A DNA stretch of 64,000 bases from positions 367,954-431,953 of the forward strand of contig NZ_FOAP01000007.1 in the NCBI RefSeq assembly GCF_900109545.1. Reading direction: 5' to 3'. The stretch is from Stigmatella aurantiaca (GTDB lineage Bacteria; Myxococcota; Myxococcia; Myxococcales; Myxococcaceae). Under the pieces are notes generated by a model that saw nothing but the letters and a program-made list of their open reading frames with translations, was not told the origin of the DNA and searched no databases. This document shows, in pieces, positions 8,810 to 20,242 of the stretch; positions within the stretch are counted from its first letter, which is position 1, and each line of letters begins with the position of its first letter. Made by a program: the position numbers and the translations under genes.

Positions 8810-9738
8810 GGCGCCTCGCCCGGAGGCTGCGGCCCCCGCTCGCTGAACACCACCCGGTCCCCGCCCGCGGCCTGCGCCTTGCGCAGTGCCTCGCTCGCAT
8901 CCCGCATGAGGTTGCCGAAGCTGACCTGGGTCTGCCCCCGCGCCGAGGCCGGCTCGAACACGGCCAGCCCCAGGGACAGGGTCAGCTCCGGCAGCGGGGC
9001 CAGCGTCTTCACCCGCTGGCGCAGCCGCTCGGCCACCATCATCGCCCCGTCCTTGGCGGTGTGGGGCATGAAGGAGACGAAGCGCCCCTCGGTCAGGGGG
9101 ACGGTGACGTCGATGTCGCGCATCGCCTCGGTGAGCAGCGCCAGCACCTCGGCCAGCACCGCGGTGCGCCGCGGGGGGCTCAGCGGGGCCAGGTGCTCGG
9201 CCAGCCGGTCCAGCTCCAGCAGCACCAGGGCAATGGGGTAGCGGTAGCGCCGGCTGCGCTTCACCTCCATGAGGAGCAGCCGCTTGAGGAACTCGAAGTC
9301 CGGGGAGCCCGCCGTGTCCGAGCGCCGGTTGGGGGCCTCCGCCTCGGCGGCGGGCACCGCCTGGGCGGCGGCGCGCGCCTGGAAGAGCTGAAGCAGCAGC
9401 CCCACGCAGGTGACGACCGTGGTGCGCTTGAGGGGCCCCACCAGGAAGGCATCCGCCCCGGCGCCCGCGGCGCGCGGCTCGGGATGCTCTTCCTCCGGCA
9501 GGTAGAGCAGGAGCACCGGAAGCTCCGGCACCTCCGCCTTCACCTGGCGGCAGAGCGCCTCGCCGTCGAGCGAGGCACTCTGGGAGGCCAGCAGCACCGA
9601 GGGCGAGCGCGCGTGGACGTCCCGCAGCGCCTCGTCCAGGGTGCTGACGATGCTCACTTCATAGTCCGCGCTCTCCAGGAACTTACGGAGTGCCGTGGAG
9701 ACCGGGAGGGACGGCTCGGCAATGAGTGCGGAGCGCAT
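8797..9738 (-). CDS. pseudo-receiver plus degenerate GGDEF domain protein
   Basis: 313 residues. Residues 1-115 fold like a response-regulator receiver, but the strand that should carry the phosphoryl-accepting Asp reads SVLLASQSASLDG, with no Asp at the usual place. After a linker, residues ~155-300 align with a diguanylate cyclase core (YPIALVLLELDRLAEH, then TVPLTEGRFVSFMP, then LTLSLGLAVFEP), but the GGDEF signature is replaced by TEGRF, so c-di-GMP synthesis is unlikely. The protein is more likely a sensor or scaffold that binds partners or c-di-GMP. It starts 21 bp after frr on the same strand and may be read through from that operon, although no ribosome site is obvious. Confidence 0.75.
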   Translation of the reverse strand: MRSALIAEPSLPVSTALRKFLESADYEVSIVSTLDEALRDVHARSPSVLLASQSASLDGEALCRQVKAEVPELPVLLLYLPEEEHPEPRAAGAGADAFLVGPLKRTTVVTCVGLLLQLFQARAAAQAVPAAEAEAPNRRSDTAGSPDFEFLKRLLLMEVKRSRRYRYPIALVLLELDRLAEHLAPLSPPRRTAVLAEVLALLTEAMRDIDVTVPLTEGRFVSFMPHTAKDGAMMVAERLRQRVKTLAPLPELTLSLGLAVFEPASARGQTQVSFGNLMRDASEALRKAQAAGGDRVVFSERGPQPPGEAPQEG

Positions 9739-9759
9739 GGGGCCATTAAAGCCCCAATT

Positions 9760-10320
9760 TCAGACGGACATAACCTCCTTTTCCTTGGCCGCGATGATTT
9801 CGTCGACCTTGGCCACGCCTGCGTCGGTCTCCTTCTGCACCTTCTCCGAGGTCCGCTTGTTGTCGTCCTCGGTGATGGTCTTCGCCTTCAGCTTCTCCTT
9901 GAGGGCCTCGTTGGCGTCCCGGCGGATGTTGCGGATGGCGACCTTGTGCTCCTCGCCCTTGGACTTCACCTGCTTGGCGATGTCCTTGCGGCGCTCCTCG
10001 GTCAGCGGCGGGAACGGCAGGCGGATCATCTCGCCGTCGTTCATCGGGTTGATGCCGAGGTTGGCCTCGCGCAGCGCCTTCTCGATTTCCTTCAGGACGC
10101 TCTTGTCGAAGGGCTTGATGGTGATGAGGCGGGGCTCCGGGGCATTCACGTTGGCCACGCCCGCCAGCGGCGTCGGCGTGCCGTAGTAGTCCACCCGGAC
10201 GCCATCCAGGATGGCGGTGCTGGCCCGGCCGGTGCGCACCTTGGCCAGCTCGCGCTTGAGATCATCGATCGTCTTGTCGATCCGGCCCTTCAACTCCTTC
10301 AGCACGTCTTCATTCGCCAT
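9760..10320 (-). CDS. frr: ribosome recycling factor
   Basis: 186 residues, the standard length. Conserved features include the N-terminal helix (LKRELAKVRTGRAS), the domain II segment (DYYGTPTPLAGVANVNAPEPR) in the expected place, and the region LPFPPLTEERRKDIAKQ with the C-terminal helical hairpin. RRF works with EF-G to split post-termination ribosomes. It is the last of the rpsB-tsf-pyrH-frr cluster, 24 bp after pyrH, the order seen in most bacteria. Confidence 0.97.
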   Translation of the reverse strand: MANEDVLKELKGRIDKTIDDLKRELAKVRTGRASTAILDGVRVDYYGTPTPLAGVANVNAPEPRLITIKPFDKSVLKEIEKALREANLGINPMNDGEMIRLPFPPLTEERRKDIAKQVKSKGEEHKVAIRNIRRDANEALKEKLKAKTITEDDNKRTSEKVQKETDAGVAKVDEIIAAKEKEVMSV

Positions 10321-10344
10321 TGTGAGCTCCCAGGTTAGAAGAGG

Positions 10345-11094
10345 TCAGGCCCAGACCGTCTCGGCGGTCCCCACCACGGTCCCGATGTCGCCGGTGCCCA
10401 GCACCGCGCGGCCGATGTTGCCCCGCACCGTCAAGTCGAACACCACGATGGGCAGCTTGTTGTCGCGGCAGAGCGAGATGGCCGTGGAGTCCATCACGTT
10501 CAGGTCCTGCTTGATCACATCCAGGTAGGTGAGGCTGCGGTAGCGCCGCGCCTCGGGATCCTTCTTCGGGTCCGCGTTGTACACCCCATCCACCTTGGTC
10601 GCCTTGAGGATGACCTCGGCGTTGATCTCCATGGCTCGCAGGGACGCGGCCGTGTCGGTGGTGAAGTACGGGTTGCCCGTGCCCGCGGCGAAGATGACGA
10701 CGCGCCCCTTCTCCAGGTGACGCACGGCGCGGCGGCGGATGTAGGGCTCGGCGATCTGCTCCATCTTGATGGCCGACAGCACGCGCGTGTGGACGCCCTG
10801 CTTCTCCAGCGCGTCCTGCATCGCCATGGAGTTGATGCAGGTGGCGAGCATGCCCATGTAGTCGGCGCTCGCCCGGTCCATGCCCTCGGTGGCCCCGGCC
10901 ACGCCCCGGAAGATGTTGCCGCCGCCAATGACGAGGGCCACCTCCACGCCCGCCTCGATCAGCTCCTTCACCTCGGAGGCGATGCGCGAGAGCGTGGGCG
11001 GGTGGATGCCATACTTCCCATCGCCCATCAGGGCCTCGCCCGAGAGCTTGAGAAGGATGCGCTTGTAACGGCCAGAACGGGTCGGGTCGGACAT
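10345..11094 (-). CDS. pyrH: uridylate kinase
   Basis: 249 residues of the amino-acid kinase family. The N-terminal phosphate-binding region [14 protein letters not shown], the glycine motif [10 protein letters not shown], the UMP-site segment [16 protein letters not shown] and the acceptor-site motif [15 protein letters not shown] are all typical of bacterial UMP kinase, which makes UDP from UMP and ATP as a hexamer under GTP/UTP control. It lies in the conserved ribosomal-factor operon between tsf and frr. A terminator-like hairpin in the 192-bp gap upstream suggests it may be expressed at a lower level than tsf or have its own promoter. Confidence 0.97.
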   Translation of the reverse strand: MSDPTRSGRYKRILLKLSGEALMGDGKYGIHPPTLSRIASEVKELIEAGVEVALVIGGGNIFRGVAGATEGMDRASADYMGMLATCINSMAMQDALEKQGVHTRVLSAIKMEQIAEPYIRRRAVRHLEKGRVVIFAAGTGNPYFTTDTAASLRAMEINAEVILKATKVDGVYNADPKKDPEARRYRSLTYLDVIKQDLNVMDSTAISLCRDNKLPIVVFDLTVRGNIGRAVLGTGDIGTVVGTAETVWA

Positions 11095-11202
11095 GTGGCC
11101 CCGCTTCTATCCCCCACCCTGGCCACGATCAACGTTCGAGTCGCAAGGACTCCCTCGGACCGTCGCCTGCGAACCCTTCGGCCCCACACGCCCCCAAGTC
11201 CC

Positions 11203-11236
11203 GAAAAACAGAAGGGGCCGCCCCCCGGAAGGCCCC
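11203..11236 (-). terminator. hairpin with U-rich tail after tsf (terminator or attenuator)
   Basis: On the minus strand GGGGCC (11231-11236) pairs with GGCCCC (11214-11219) around an 11-base loop, and the RNA continues as UUCUGUUUUU, ending at 11204. It lies about 50 bp after the tsf stop and 110 bp before pyrH. This resembles a factor-independent terminator that would partly uncouple rpsB-tsf from pyrH-frr. The stem is short, so partial read-through is likely. Confidence 0.6.
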
Positions 11237-11286
11237 TCGCGGGGACTTGCCGGAGCCGCGGCCCCTCACTGGCACGGCAGGAGGCC

Positions 11287-11946
11287 TTACGCCTGGGCGG
11301 TGCCCAGCGTCTTGGCGACCTCGGCGGCCAGGTCATCCTTCTTCTTCTCGATGCCCTCGCCCACCACGAACCGGGCGAAGCGGCGCACGGACACCTTCTC
11401 GCCAATCTTCGCGGCGCGCTCGGTGATCATCTCGTGCATGCGCTTCTTGTCGTCCTTCACCCAGAACTGGTCCACCAGGCAGACCGTCTCGTAGTACTTC
11501 TCGATCTTGCCCACGAGGATCTTCTCCCACATGGCCTCGGGCTTGCCCGCCTCCTTCAGCTGGGCGCGCTGGATCTCCTTCTCCTTCTCCAGCACGTCGG
11601 AGGGAATCTCCTCGCGGCGCACGTACTGGGGCGAGGCCGCCGCGATGTGCATCGCGACGTCCTTGGCCAGCGCCTGGAAGTCCTCGTTGCGGGCCACGAA
11701 GTCCGTCTCGCAGTTGACCTCCACCATCACGCCGATGCGGCCGCTGTGGACGTACGTGGAGATGATGCCCTCGGCCGCGACACGGCCTTCCTTGCTGCCG
11801 GCCTTGGCGATGCCCTTCTTGCGCAGCCACTCCTCGGCCTTGACGAAGTCGCCGCCGGTCTCGGCCAGCGCCTTCTTGCAGTCCATCATGCCCGCGCCCG
11901 TCTTCTCGCGGAGTTCCTTCACCATCGTGGCGCTTACCTCGGCCAT
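11287..11946 (-). CDS. tsf: translation elongation factor Ts
   Basis: About 219 residues, a short form of EF-Ts. The N-terminal module is clear (MVKELREKTGAGMMDCKKAL) followed by AEEWLRKKGIAKA, and the core has VNCETDFVARNEDFQALA. EF-Ts recycles EF-Tu from its GDP form. The ATG at 11944-11946 is chosen because GGAG lies close upstream and the family begins here; an ATG 33 bp further upstream has no ribosome site and would add unconserved residues. It is second in the rpsB-tsf-pyrH-frr cluster. The length resembles the shorter EF-Ts types that lack part of the dimerisation region found in E. coli. Confidence 0.96.
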   Translation of the reverse strand: MAEVSATMVKELREKTGAGMMDCKKALAETGGDFVKAEEWLRKKGIAKAGSKEGRVAAEGIISTYVHSGRIGVMVEVNCETDFVARNEDFQALAKDVAMHIAAASPQYVRREEIPSDVLEKEKEIQRAQLKEAGKPEAMWEKILVGKIEKYYETVCLVDQFWVKDDKKRMHEMITERAAKIGEKVSVRRFARFVVGEGIEKKKDDLAAEVAKTLGTAQA

Positions 11947-12028
11947 GTTCTTCTCCAGGCCCCGCGTGTCCGGCGCCATGCGCTGGTGGGGGAATTGAGG
12001 TTCAATACGTCAGCTTGGGAAATGCAAC

Positions 12029-12058
12029 GGCCGGACGGCGGGTCCCCACCGCCCGGCC
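12029..12058 (-). other. GC-rich stem-loop between rpsB and tsf
   Basis: GGCCG and GGCGG on the left arm (12029-12041, with a 3-base bulge) pair with CCGCCCGGCC (12049-12058) around a 7-base loop. There is no U-run after it, so it is more likely an RNA-processing or stability element than a terminator. It sits 30 bp after rpsB in the 142-bp gap before tsf. Confidence 0.4.
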
Positions 12059-12088
12059 AGACTTCATGCTCGCCACCGCGCGAGCGGC

Positions 12089-13045
<957 letters not shown>

Positions 13046-13400
13046 GTTGCTCTCCGGTTGGTCCGCCACACCCGAGCGAGACACCGGCCATCCCTCCTGC
13101 TGCGGGGCGCCTCGGATGAGGACGTCCTTCGCGGGAGCACCTGGGCCGGAACGGGCGTGTGTGAAGTGGGTACTGCTTGCCATCCACCCCCGGCATAAGC
13201 CAGGGGCGGGCGGTTCCTAACAAAACCCCTCTGGCGTGCGCAAGCTTCGCGTCAAACCACCCCCACATCCCCCCACGGGAGCCCGCCTGGCCGCCCGGCC
13301 CCCGGCCTCCCGAGCCCCTGAACGCCACCGGCGCGGCCCGCTTCCCAGAGGGGAGAAGCAGCACCGCGCCGGCTGGGTGTAGGCAGAAGGAGGACAGCGC
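13046..13400 (-). promoter_or_regulatory. rpsB leader and secA-rpsB intergenic region
   Basis: This 355-bp stretch has no convincing gene. On the minus strand it must hold the rpsB promoter and leader. A TTGACG -35-like hexamer lies at 13250-13255, but no good -10 partner is visible at the right distance. The rpsB ribosome site (GGAG) is just before 13045. The part near secA holds a strong hairpin listed separately. S2 autoregulates its own leader in E. coli; I could not recognise that RNA motif here. Confidence 0.4.
13328..13382 (-). terminator. large stem-loop downstream of secA
   Basis: CCGGCGCGG (13328-13336) is a perfect complement of CCGCGCCGG (13374-13382), and the loop holds a second smaller stem (CTTC/GAAG). 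It begins about 20 bp after the secA stop. There is no U-run, so it is a candidate for a U-less terminator or a 3'-end stabiliser rather than a standard one. Confidence 0.4.
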
Positions 13401-16211
<2,811 letters not shown>

Positions 16212-16385
16212 GAATTCTGGCTCTCTCGCGCGGGAGAATCCCCGAATGACGGCAACGAGTGAAGGGAAATCCCTGGAGATGTAAGAGACAACCCTGGGAG
16301 AACCCCACGCGATCCCGAGGCATTCCTCTTGGCCGTCTGCCCTGCGCGCGGTCAAGACACAGTAAAGCGGAACCGAGCCCACGCA

Positions 16386-17543
16386 ATGTCCCCACGCCGA
16401 AATCCCCCTCCCCGCTCCGGCCGCCGCCCGGGCCCGCGCCCCTCCCGCCCTCCCGGCCGGGCCCCCGAACGGCCCACGCCCGCCTCGCCGGGCCCTCCGG
16501 TTCCCCCCCGGGTGCGCATCCCCCACACACCCGCGCAAACCCTACCGCCGCGGCCTGACAGGTGGCTATGGACCTGCCGTGCAGGCTTCGAGCCCCACCT
16601 CTTCGAGGAGCTGGCCTGGGCAGGCACCGCCCCCCGGCTGCTGGGCGAGGCGCTGATCGAAAGCGACGGCGCCCCGGGCCTCTCCCCGGCCTTCGCCCGG
16701 CAGGGCATGCGGGTGTTGGCCAGCTTTCCCTCCCCCTCGCCCGGGCTCTCGGCGGACGCCCTGGCCCGGAGCGTGGCGGCCCGGCCCCGGGGCGCGCCCC
16801 TGGTGCTGCAGGCCTACACGCCGGACACGCCCAGCGGCAATGCGCTCGCCCCGCAGGCGGACGCGCTCGTGGAGGCCGCGCGCGCCCTCCTGCCCCCGGA
16901 GCGGCTGCTCGAGGACCCGAACCGGGCCCGGGAGGCCGGGGCGCGGCTGGTGGCGCTGTGCCTCGCCCCCGGGGTGGCCGTGCTGGGCGAGGTGCTGGCG
17001 CGGGAGGCCCTGTCCCTGGCGCCCGGAGGACGGCGGCGGATGCGGCGCGAGGGCGATGCCCCCTCGCGCGCGGCGATGAAGCTGGAAGAGGCCCTCGATG
17101 GCCTGCCCTTCGAGCCCGGCCGGGGCGAGGTGTGCGTGGACCTGGGGGCGGCACCGGGCGGGTGGACCCAGCGGCTGGTGGCCCGGGGCGCCCGGGTCAT
17201 CGCCGTGGACCCCGCGAAGCTGATGCCGGAGCTGGCCGCCCATCCCCGCGTCCGGCACGTGCAGGAGAGCGCCTTCGCCTTCGCCCCGGAGGACCCGGCG
17301 GACTGGCTCTTCTGCGACATGGCCTGGCGGCCGCTGGAGGTGGCCCAGTTGCTGGCCAAGTGGGGCCGGCGCGGGTGGGCCTCGCACCTGGTGGCCAACA
17401 TCAAGCTGCCCATGAAGGACAAGAACCCCCTCTTGCTGCGCGTGCGCCACCTCCTCAGCGAGGACGGCGGCTGGAGTGGGCTCACCGTGCGCCAGCTCTA
17501 CCATGACCGGGATGAAGTCACGGTGACGGCCCACCGCCGTTAG
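16386..17543 (+). CDS. rlmM: 23S rRNA 2'-O-ribose methyltransferase, RlmM type
   Basis: About 385 residues. After a Pro/Arg-rich low-complexity N-terminus (to ~60) comes a THUMP-like part, then an FtsJ/RFM catalytic domain: Lys in [14 protein letters not shown] motif [14 protein letters not shown], Asp in [10 protein letters not shown], Lys in [10 protein letters not shown] and Glu in [15 protein letters not shown]. These supply the K-D-K-E tetrad of 2'-O-methyltransferases, and YHDRDEVTV is characteristic of RlmM, which methylates C2498 of 23S rRNA in E. coli. The ATG at 16386 is a best guess; the low-complexity leader makes the start uncertain and the real protein may begin nearer [11 protein letters not shown]. 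Divergent from secA. Confidence 0.85.
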   Translation: MSPRRNPPPRSGRRPGPRPSRPPGRAPERPTPASPGPPVPPRVRIPHTPAQTLPPRPDRWLWTCRAGFEPHLFEELAWAGTAPRLLGEALIESDGAPGLSPAFARQGMRVLASFPSPSPGLSADALARSVAARPRGAPLVLQAYTPDTPSGNALAPQADALVEAARALLPPERLLEDPNRAREAGARLVALCLAPGVAVLGEVLAREALSLAPGGRRRMRREGDAPSRAAMKLEEALDGLPFEPGRGEVCVDLGAAPGGWTQRLVARGARVIAVDPAKLMPELAAHPRVRHVQESAFAFAPEDPADWLFCDMAWRPLEVAQLLAKWGRRGWASHLVANIKLPMKDKNPLLLRVRHLLSEDGGWSGLTVRQLYHDRDEVTVTAHRR

Positions 17544-17591
17544 GGCGGCACCGGCTGCGCCCAGGGAGGCCTTCGCGTTACAAGGGCGGCG

Positions 17592-18284
17592 ATGCCCTAC
17601 CCCATCGATGACGCCACCGCCACCGCCCTCATCACCCTCCACCCGTGGACCGTCGCCCGGAGCGCCCAGCCCGTCCAGCTCGCCGTGGAGACGCTGCTGG
17701 AGGCCGAGCGCGCCCGGCAGGGCCAGCCCGACAAGACGGGCGCCTTCGCGGCGCTCGCGCTCACCCAGGGCCCCCTCCTCAAGGAGGAGTTCGACTTGTC
17801 CACCCACGCCCACCACGACGGCTGGCGCGTGGGGGCCGTCCTCGCCGATGTCCAGGCGATGATCTCCGTCAACGCGCGCTTCGGCTTTCCCCTGGGGGAC
17901 GCGGTGCTCCAGGCCACCGTGAGCTCCCTGGCCGCCCAGTTTCCCGGCGCCAAGGTGGTCCGCATCCACGCGGATGCCTTCGCCGCCCTGCTCACGCCCT
18001 CCTCCCAGCTCTCGGTGCAGGAGGATCAGCGCGAGGCCACCCGCGCGCGCCTCGCCGCGGACGTGGCCCAGCGGCTGCCGGCGGACACCCGCCCGGAAGA
18101 GCTCCCCCGCCACACGGTGACGCTGCTGGAGCTCACCGTGGATCAACCGTCTCACTGGCAGGTGCTGGGGCCGCTGCTGTGGGCCGAGCTGGAGCGCGCG
18201 CACGTGCTCGAACGGCTCGGCCGGACGCGCGACACCGTGCAGCGGCGGCGCATCCGGCTCGATGGCTTCGTCCCTGCGGGCTGA
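17592..18284 (+). CDS. degenerate GGDEF-like domain protein
   Basis: 230 residues with no membrane segment. The middle looks like a worn diguanylate cyclase domain: LADVQAMISVNARFGFPLGD corresponds to the D..F...N..YGH..GD segment, and VVRIHADAFAALL corresponds to the strand with the GGDEF signature, here HADAF. Most catalytic and metal residues are missing, so it should not make c-di-GMP. Residues 1-75 are of unknown type (PLLKEEFDLSTHAHHDGW). It follows rlmM by 48 bp on the same strand and converges on the M23 peptidase gene with 21 bp between. The fold assignment is my inference from spacing of hydrophobic and G/D residues; a function is not known. Confidence 0.55.
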   Translation: MPYPIDDATATALITLHPWTVARSAQPVQLAVETLLEAERARQGQPDKTGAFAALALTQGPLLKEEFDLSTHAHHDGWRVGAVLADVQAMISVNARFGFPLGDAVLQATVSSLAAQFPGAKVVRIHADAFAALLTPSSQLSVQEDQREATRARLAADVAQRLPADTRPEELPRHTVTLLELTVDQPSHWQVLGPLLWAELERAHVLERLGRTRDTVQRRRIRLDGFVPAG

Positions 18285-18305
18285 GGCCGCGCGGGGGCTG
18301 GGCGC

Positions 18306-19217
18306 CTACTCCTCGAGGATGAACTTGCGCGGGTTCTGCGGGATGCCGTTCACGCGGACCTCGTAGTGCAGGTGCGGTCCGGTGGAGCGGCCCGTGTTGC
18401 CCACCGCGGCGATGAGCGCCCCGCGCTTCACCTTGTCACCGGCCTTCACCAGCATCTTCGCCAGGTGGCCGTAGCGCGTCTTGATGCCATAGCCGTGGTC
18501 GATGACGAGGACGTTGCCGTAGCCGCCCTCGAGCCCCGCGAACACCACCGTGCCATCCGACGGCGCGTGGATCTCCTTGCCGTGGGGGGCCGCGATGTCC
18601 AGGCCCGCGTGCGTCACCCGCTCGGCCGTGTACGGATCCAACCGCTGGCCGAAATCGCTCGTCACCCACCCGCGCGCGGGCCACACGGACGGCGTGGAGG
18701 CCAGCAGCGACTTCTGATCCTGGAAGTACGCCTGCAGCTCCTGGAGGCTCTGCTCCTGCCGGGTGGCCTCCGCCGAGAGCTTGTCCAGCTTGCCCAGCAG
18801 CACCCCGGGCACCTCCGCGTGGGACAGCTGCGTGAACTGCGTGTCCGTGGTGGGCGAGGTGGTCCCCGGCTCCGTGGGGCCCATGGCCAGGTTGCGCTGC
18901 GGATCCGACAGCAGCGTCATGGCGCGCAGCTTCTGGTCGAAGCGCTCCACCCGGTCCAGCGTGGAGCCGATGTGCTCGATGCGCTCGCGCACCGACTTGA
19001 GCTGGCCGCGCAGCGTGAGGTTCTCCTCGCGCAGGATGCGGTTCTCCGCGGCGTCCTTCGCCACCTGGAAGTAGTGGGCCGTCGCCCCCAACGCCATGCC
19101 GGTCACCAGCACCACCCCGACGCCCAGCTGGATCAGAAAGGCCCGCTGGATGTGGAAGCGCTTGACCGGAGAGTTGTGGTCCGAGACCACCATGAGGGTG
19201 TAGGACTTTTTCGCCAC
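18306..19217 (-). CDS. M23-family murein endopeptidase with membrane anchor and coiled coil
   Basis: About 303 residues. A short cytoplasmic N-terminus is followed by a membrane anchor (LIQLGVGVVLVTGMALGAT, ~28-46), a coiled-coil region (~60-110, LRGQLKSVRERIEHIGSTL), and a C-terminal LytM/M23 domain with the zinc ligands in THAGLDIAAPHG (H...D) and GPHLHYEV (HxH). All ligands are present, so an active glycyl/D-Ala endopeptidase acting on peptidoglycan in the periplasm is likely. The GTG at 19215-19217 is chosen because GGGAGAG is spaced nine bases upstream. A promoter candidate lies 88-115 bp upstream. It follows the PP2C gene on the same strand. Confidence 0.85.
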   Translation of the reverse strand: MAKKSYTLMVVSDHNSPVKRFHIQRAFLIQLGVGVVLVTGMALGATAHYFQVAKDAAENRILREENLTLRGQLKSVRERIEHIGSTLDRVERFDQKLRAMTLLSDPQRNLAMGPTEPGTTSPTTDTQFTQLSHAEVPGVLLGKLDKLSAEATRQEQSLQELQAYFQDQKSLLASTPSVWPARGWVTSDFGQRLDPYTAERVTHAGLDIAAPHGKEIHAPSDGTVVFAGLEGGYGNVLVIDHGYGIKTRYGHLAKMLVKAGDKVKRGALIAAVGNTGRSTGPHLHYEVRVNGIPQNPRKFILEE

Positions 19218-19304
19218 GAACAGCTCTCCCTGTGGATGCCCGACCTGGTCCCCGCCAACCCCATGACTGCCGGGCATTTCGCTGCGGTTGGAACAGTTTG
19301 CGCA

Positions 19305-19332
19305 GCTATCATCCGGTTTTTCAACGTGTCAA
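19305..19332 (-). promoter_or_regulatory. candidate sigma-70 promoter of the M23 peptidase gene
   Basis: On the minus strand a perfect -35 hexamer TTGACA (19327-19332) is followed after 16 bp by GATAGC (19305-19310), a weak -10. It sits in the 169-bp gap between the PP2C gene and the peptidase, so the peptidase could be transcribed independently. Confidence 0.45.
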
Positions 19333-19386
19333 GTTGAACGGCCCCCCGAGGCCCTGCCTACTCCACACACGGCCCTGAAAACTCCA

Positions 19387-20184
19387 TCAGGCCTGAACTT
19401 GTACAACGATGACGGTGATGTTGTCGTCGCCGCCCCGCTCGTTGGCGAGATCAATCAGTTTCTGCGGCACATCCTGGAAGCGGGACGTCTGGAGCACCAG
19501 CTCGTGGATCTCCTTGTCCTCGAGCATGTTGGCCAGGCCGTCGGAGCACAGCAGGAACACGTCGCCGGGCTCGGAGATGACGCCCATCACGTCCACCTGG
19601 ACTTCCTCTTCGAAGCCCACCGAGCGGGTGATGATGTTCTTGTACCGGGAGTGCTTGGCCTCCTCGGGGGTAATCATGCCCGCTTTGATCTGCTCGTTGA
19701 CCAGCGAGTGGTCCTCGCTGATCTGCTGGATGAGCTCGCCGCGGATGAGGTAGGCGCGGCTGTCGCCCACGTGGGCGAAGAAGGCCTGGTCATCCTTCAC
19801 CACCAGGGAGATGACCGTGGTGCCCATGCCCGACAGGCGCGAGTCCTCCTGCGCCGCGGTGTAGATGGCCAGGCACGCCTTCTCGACGGCGGTGCGCAGG
19901 GCCTCGGGAATGAGCGCGTCCTGGAGGTTGCTGGTGGAGATGAACGGGTTGTCCCGGCTCTCTCGCGCCCGGCGCAGCTCTTTGTCGATGGTCTCGACGG
20001 CGATGCGGGAGGCGGTACCGCCCCCTGCATGGCCACCCATGCCATCCGCCACGACGTAGAGCTGCAGCTCCTCGTCGATGAGGAAGCTGTCCTCGTTGTG
20101 GTTCCGCTTCCGGCCGACGTCGGTGAGACCCGCCGAGACGACCTTCAGCCGCGGAGAAGCGGTCTGTCCTGCCGTTTTGGACAC
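19387..20184 (-). CDS. PP2C-type Ser/Thr protein phosphatase
   Basis: 265 residues, soluble. All metal-binding motifs of bacterial PP2C (Stp/PrpC type) are present: RKRNHNEDSF near the start, VVADGMGGHAGG, FFAHVGDSRAYLIR, LLCSDGL and GGDDNITVIVV. It depends on Mn/Mg ions and would reverse Hanks-type kinases in the cytoplasm; one such kinase lies at 34.3 kb. M. xanthus has a well-studied enzyme of this type, Pph1, but I cannot tell whether this is its ortholog. The start is GTG at 20182-20184 with a weak ribosome site. It is downstream of recN on the same strand. Confidence 0.9.
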   Translation of the reverse strand: MSKTAGQTASPRLKVVSAGLTDVGRKRNHNEDSFLIDEELQLYVVADGMGGHAGGGTASRIAVETIDKELRRARESRDNPFISTSNLQDALIPEALRTAVEKACLAIYTAAQEDSRLSGMGTTVISLVVKDDQAFFAHVGDSRAYLIRGELIQQISEDHSLVNEQIKAGMITPEEAKHSRYKNIITRSVGFEEEVQVDVMGVISEPGDVFLLCSDGLANMLEDKEIHELVLQTSRFQDVPQKLIDLANERGGDDNITVIVVQVQA

Positions 20185-20242
20185 ACCCGAATGCTATGTG
20201 ACGGCTTGGACCGGAGCAAGGACGTGAATCTTCCGTCCAACA

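Noticed and set aside
16212..16538. N-terminal extension of secA by about 109 residues
   Set aside because: SecA proteins begin at the ATG at 16209-16211; the added part is Arg/Gly-rich, unconserved and overlaps the divergent rlmM gene.
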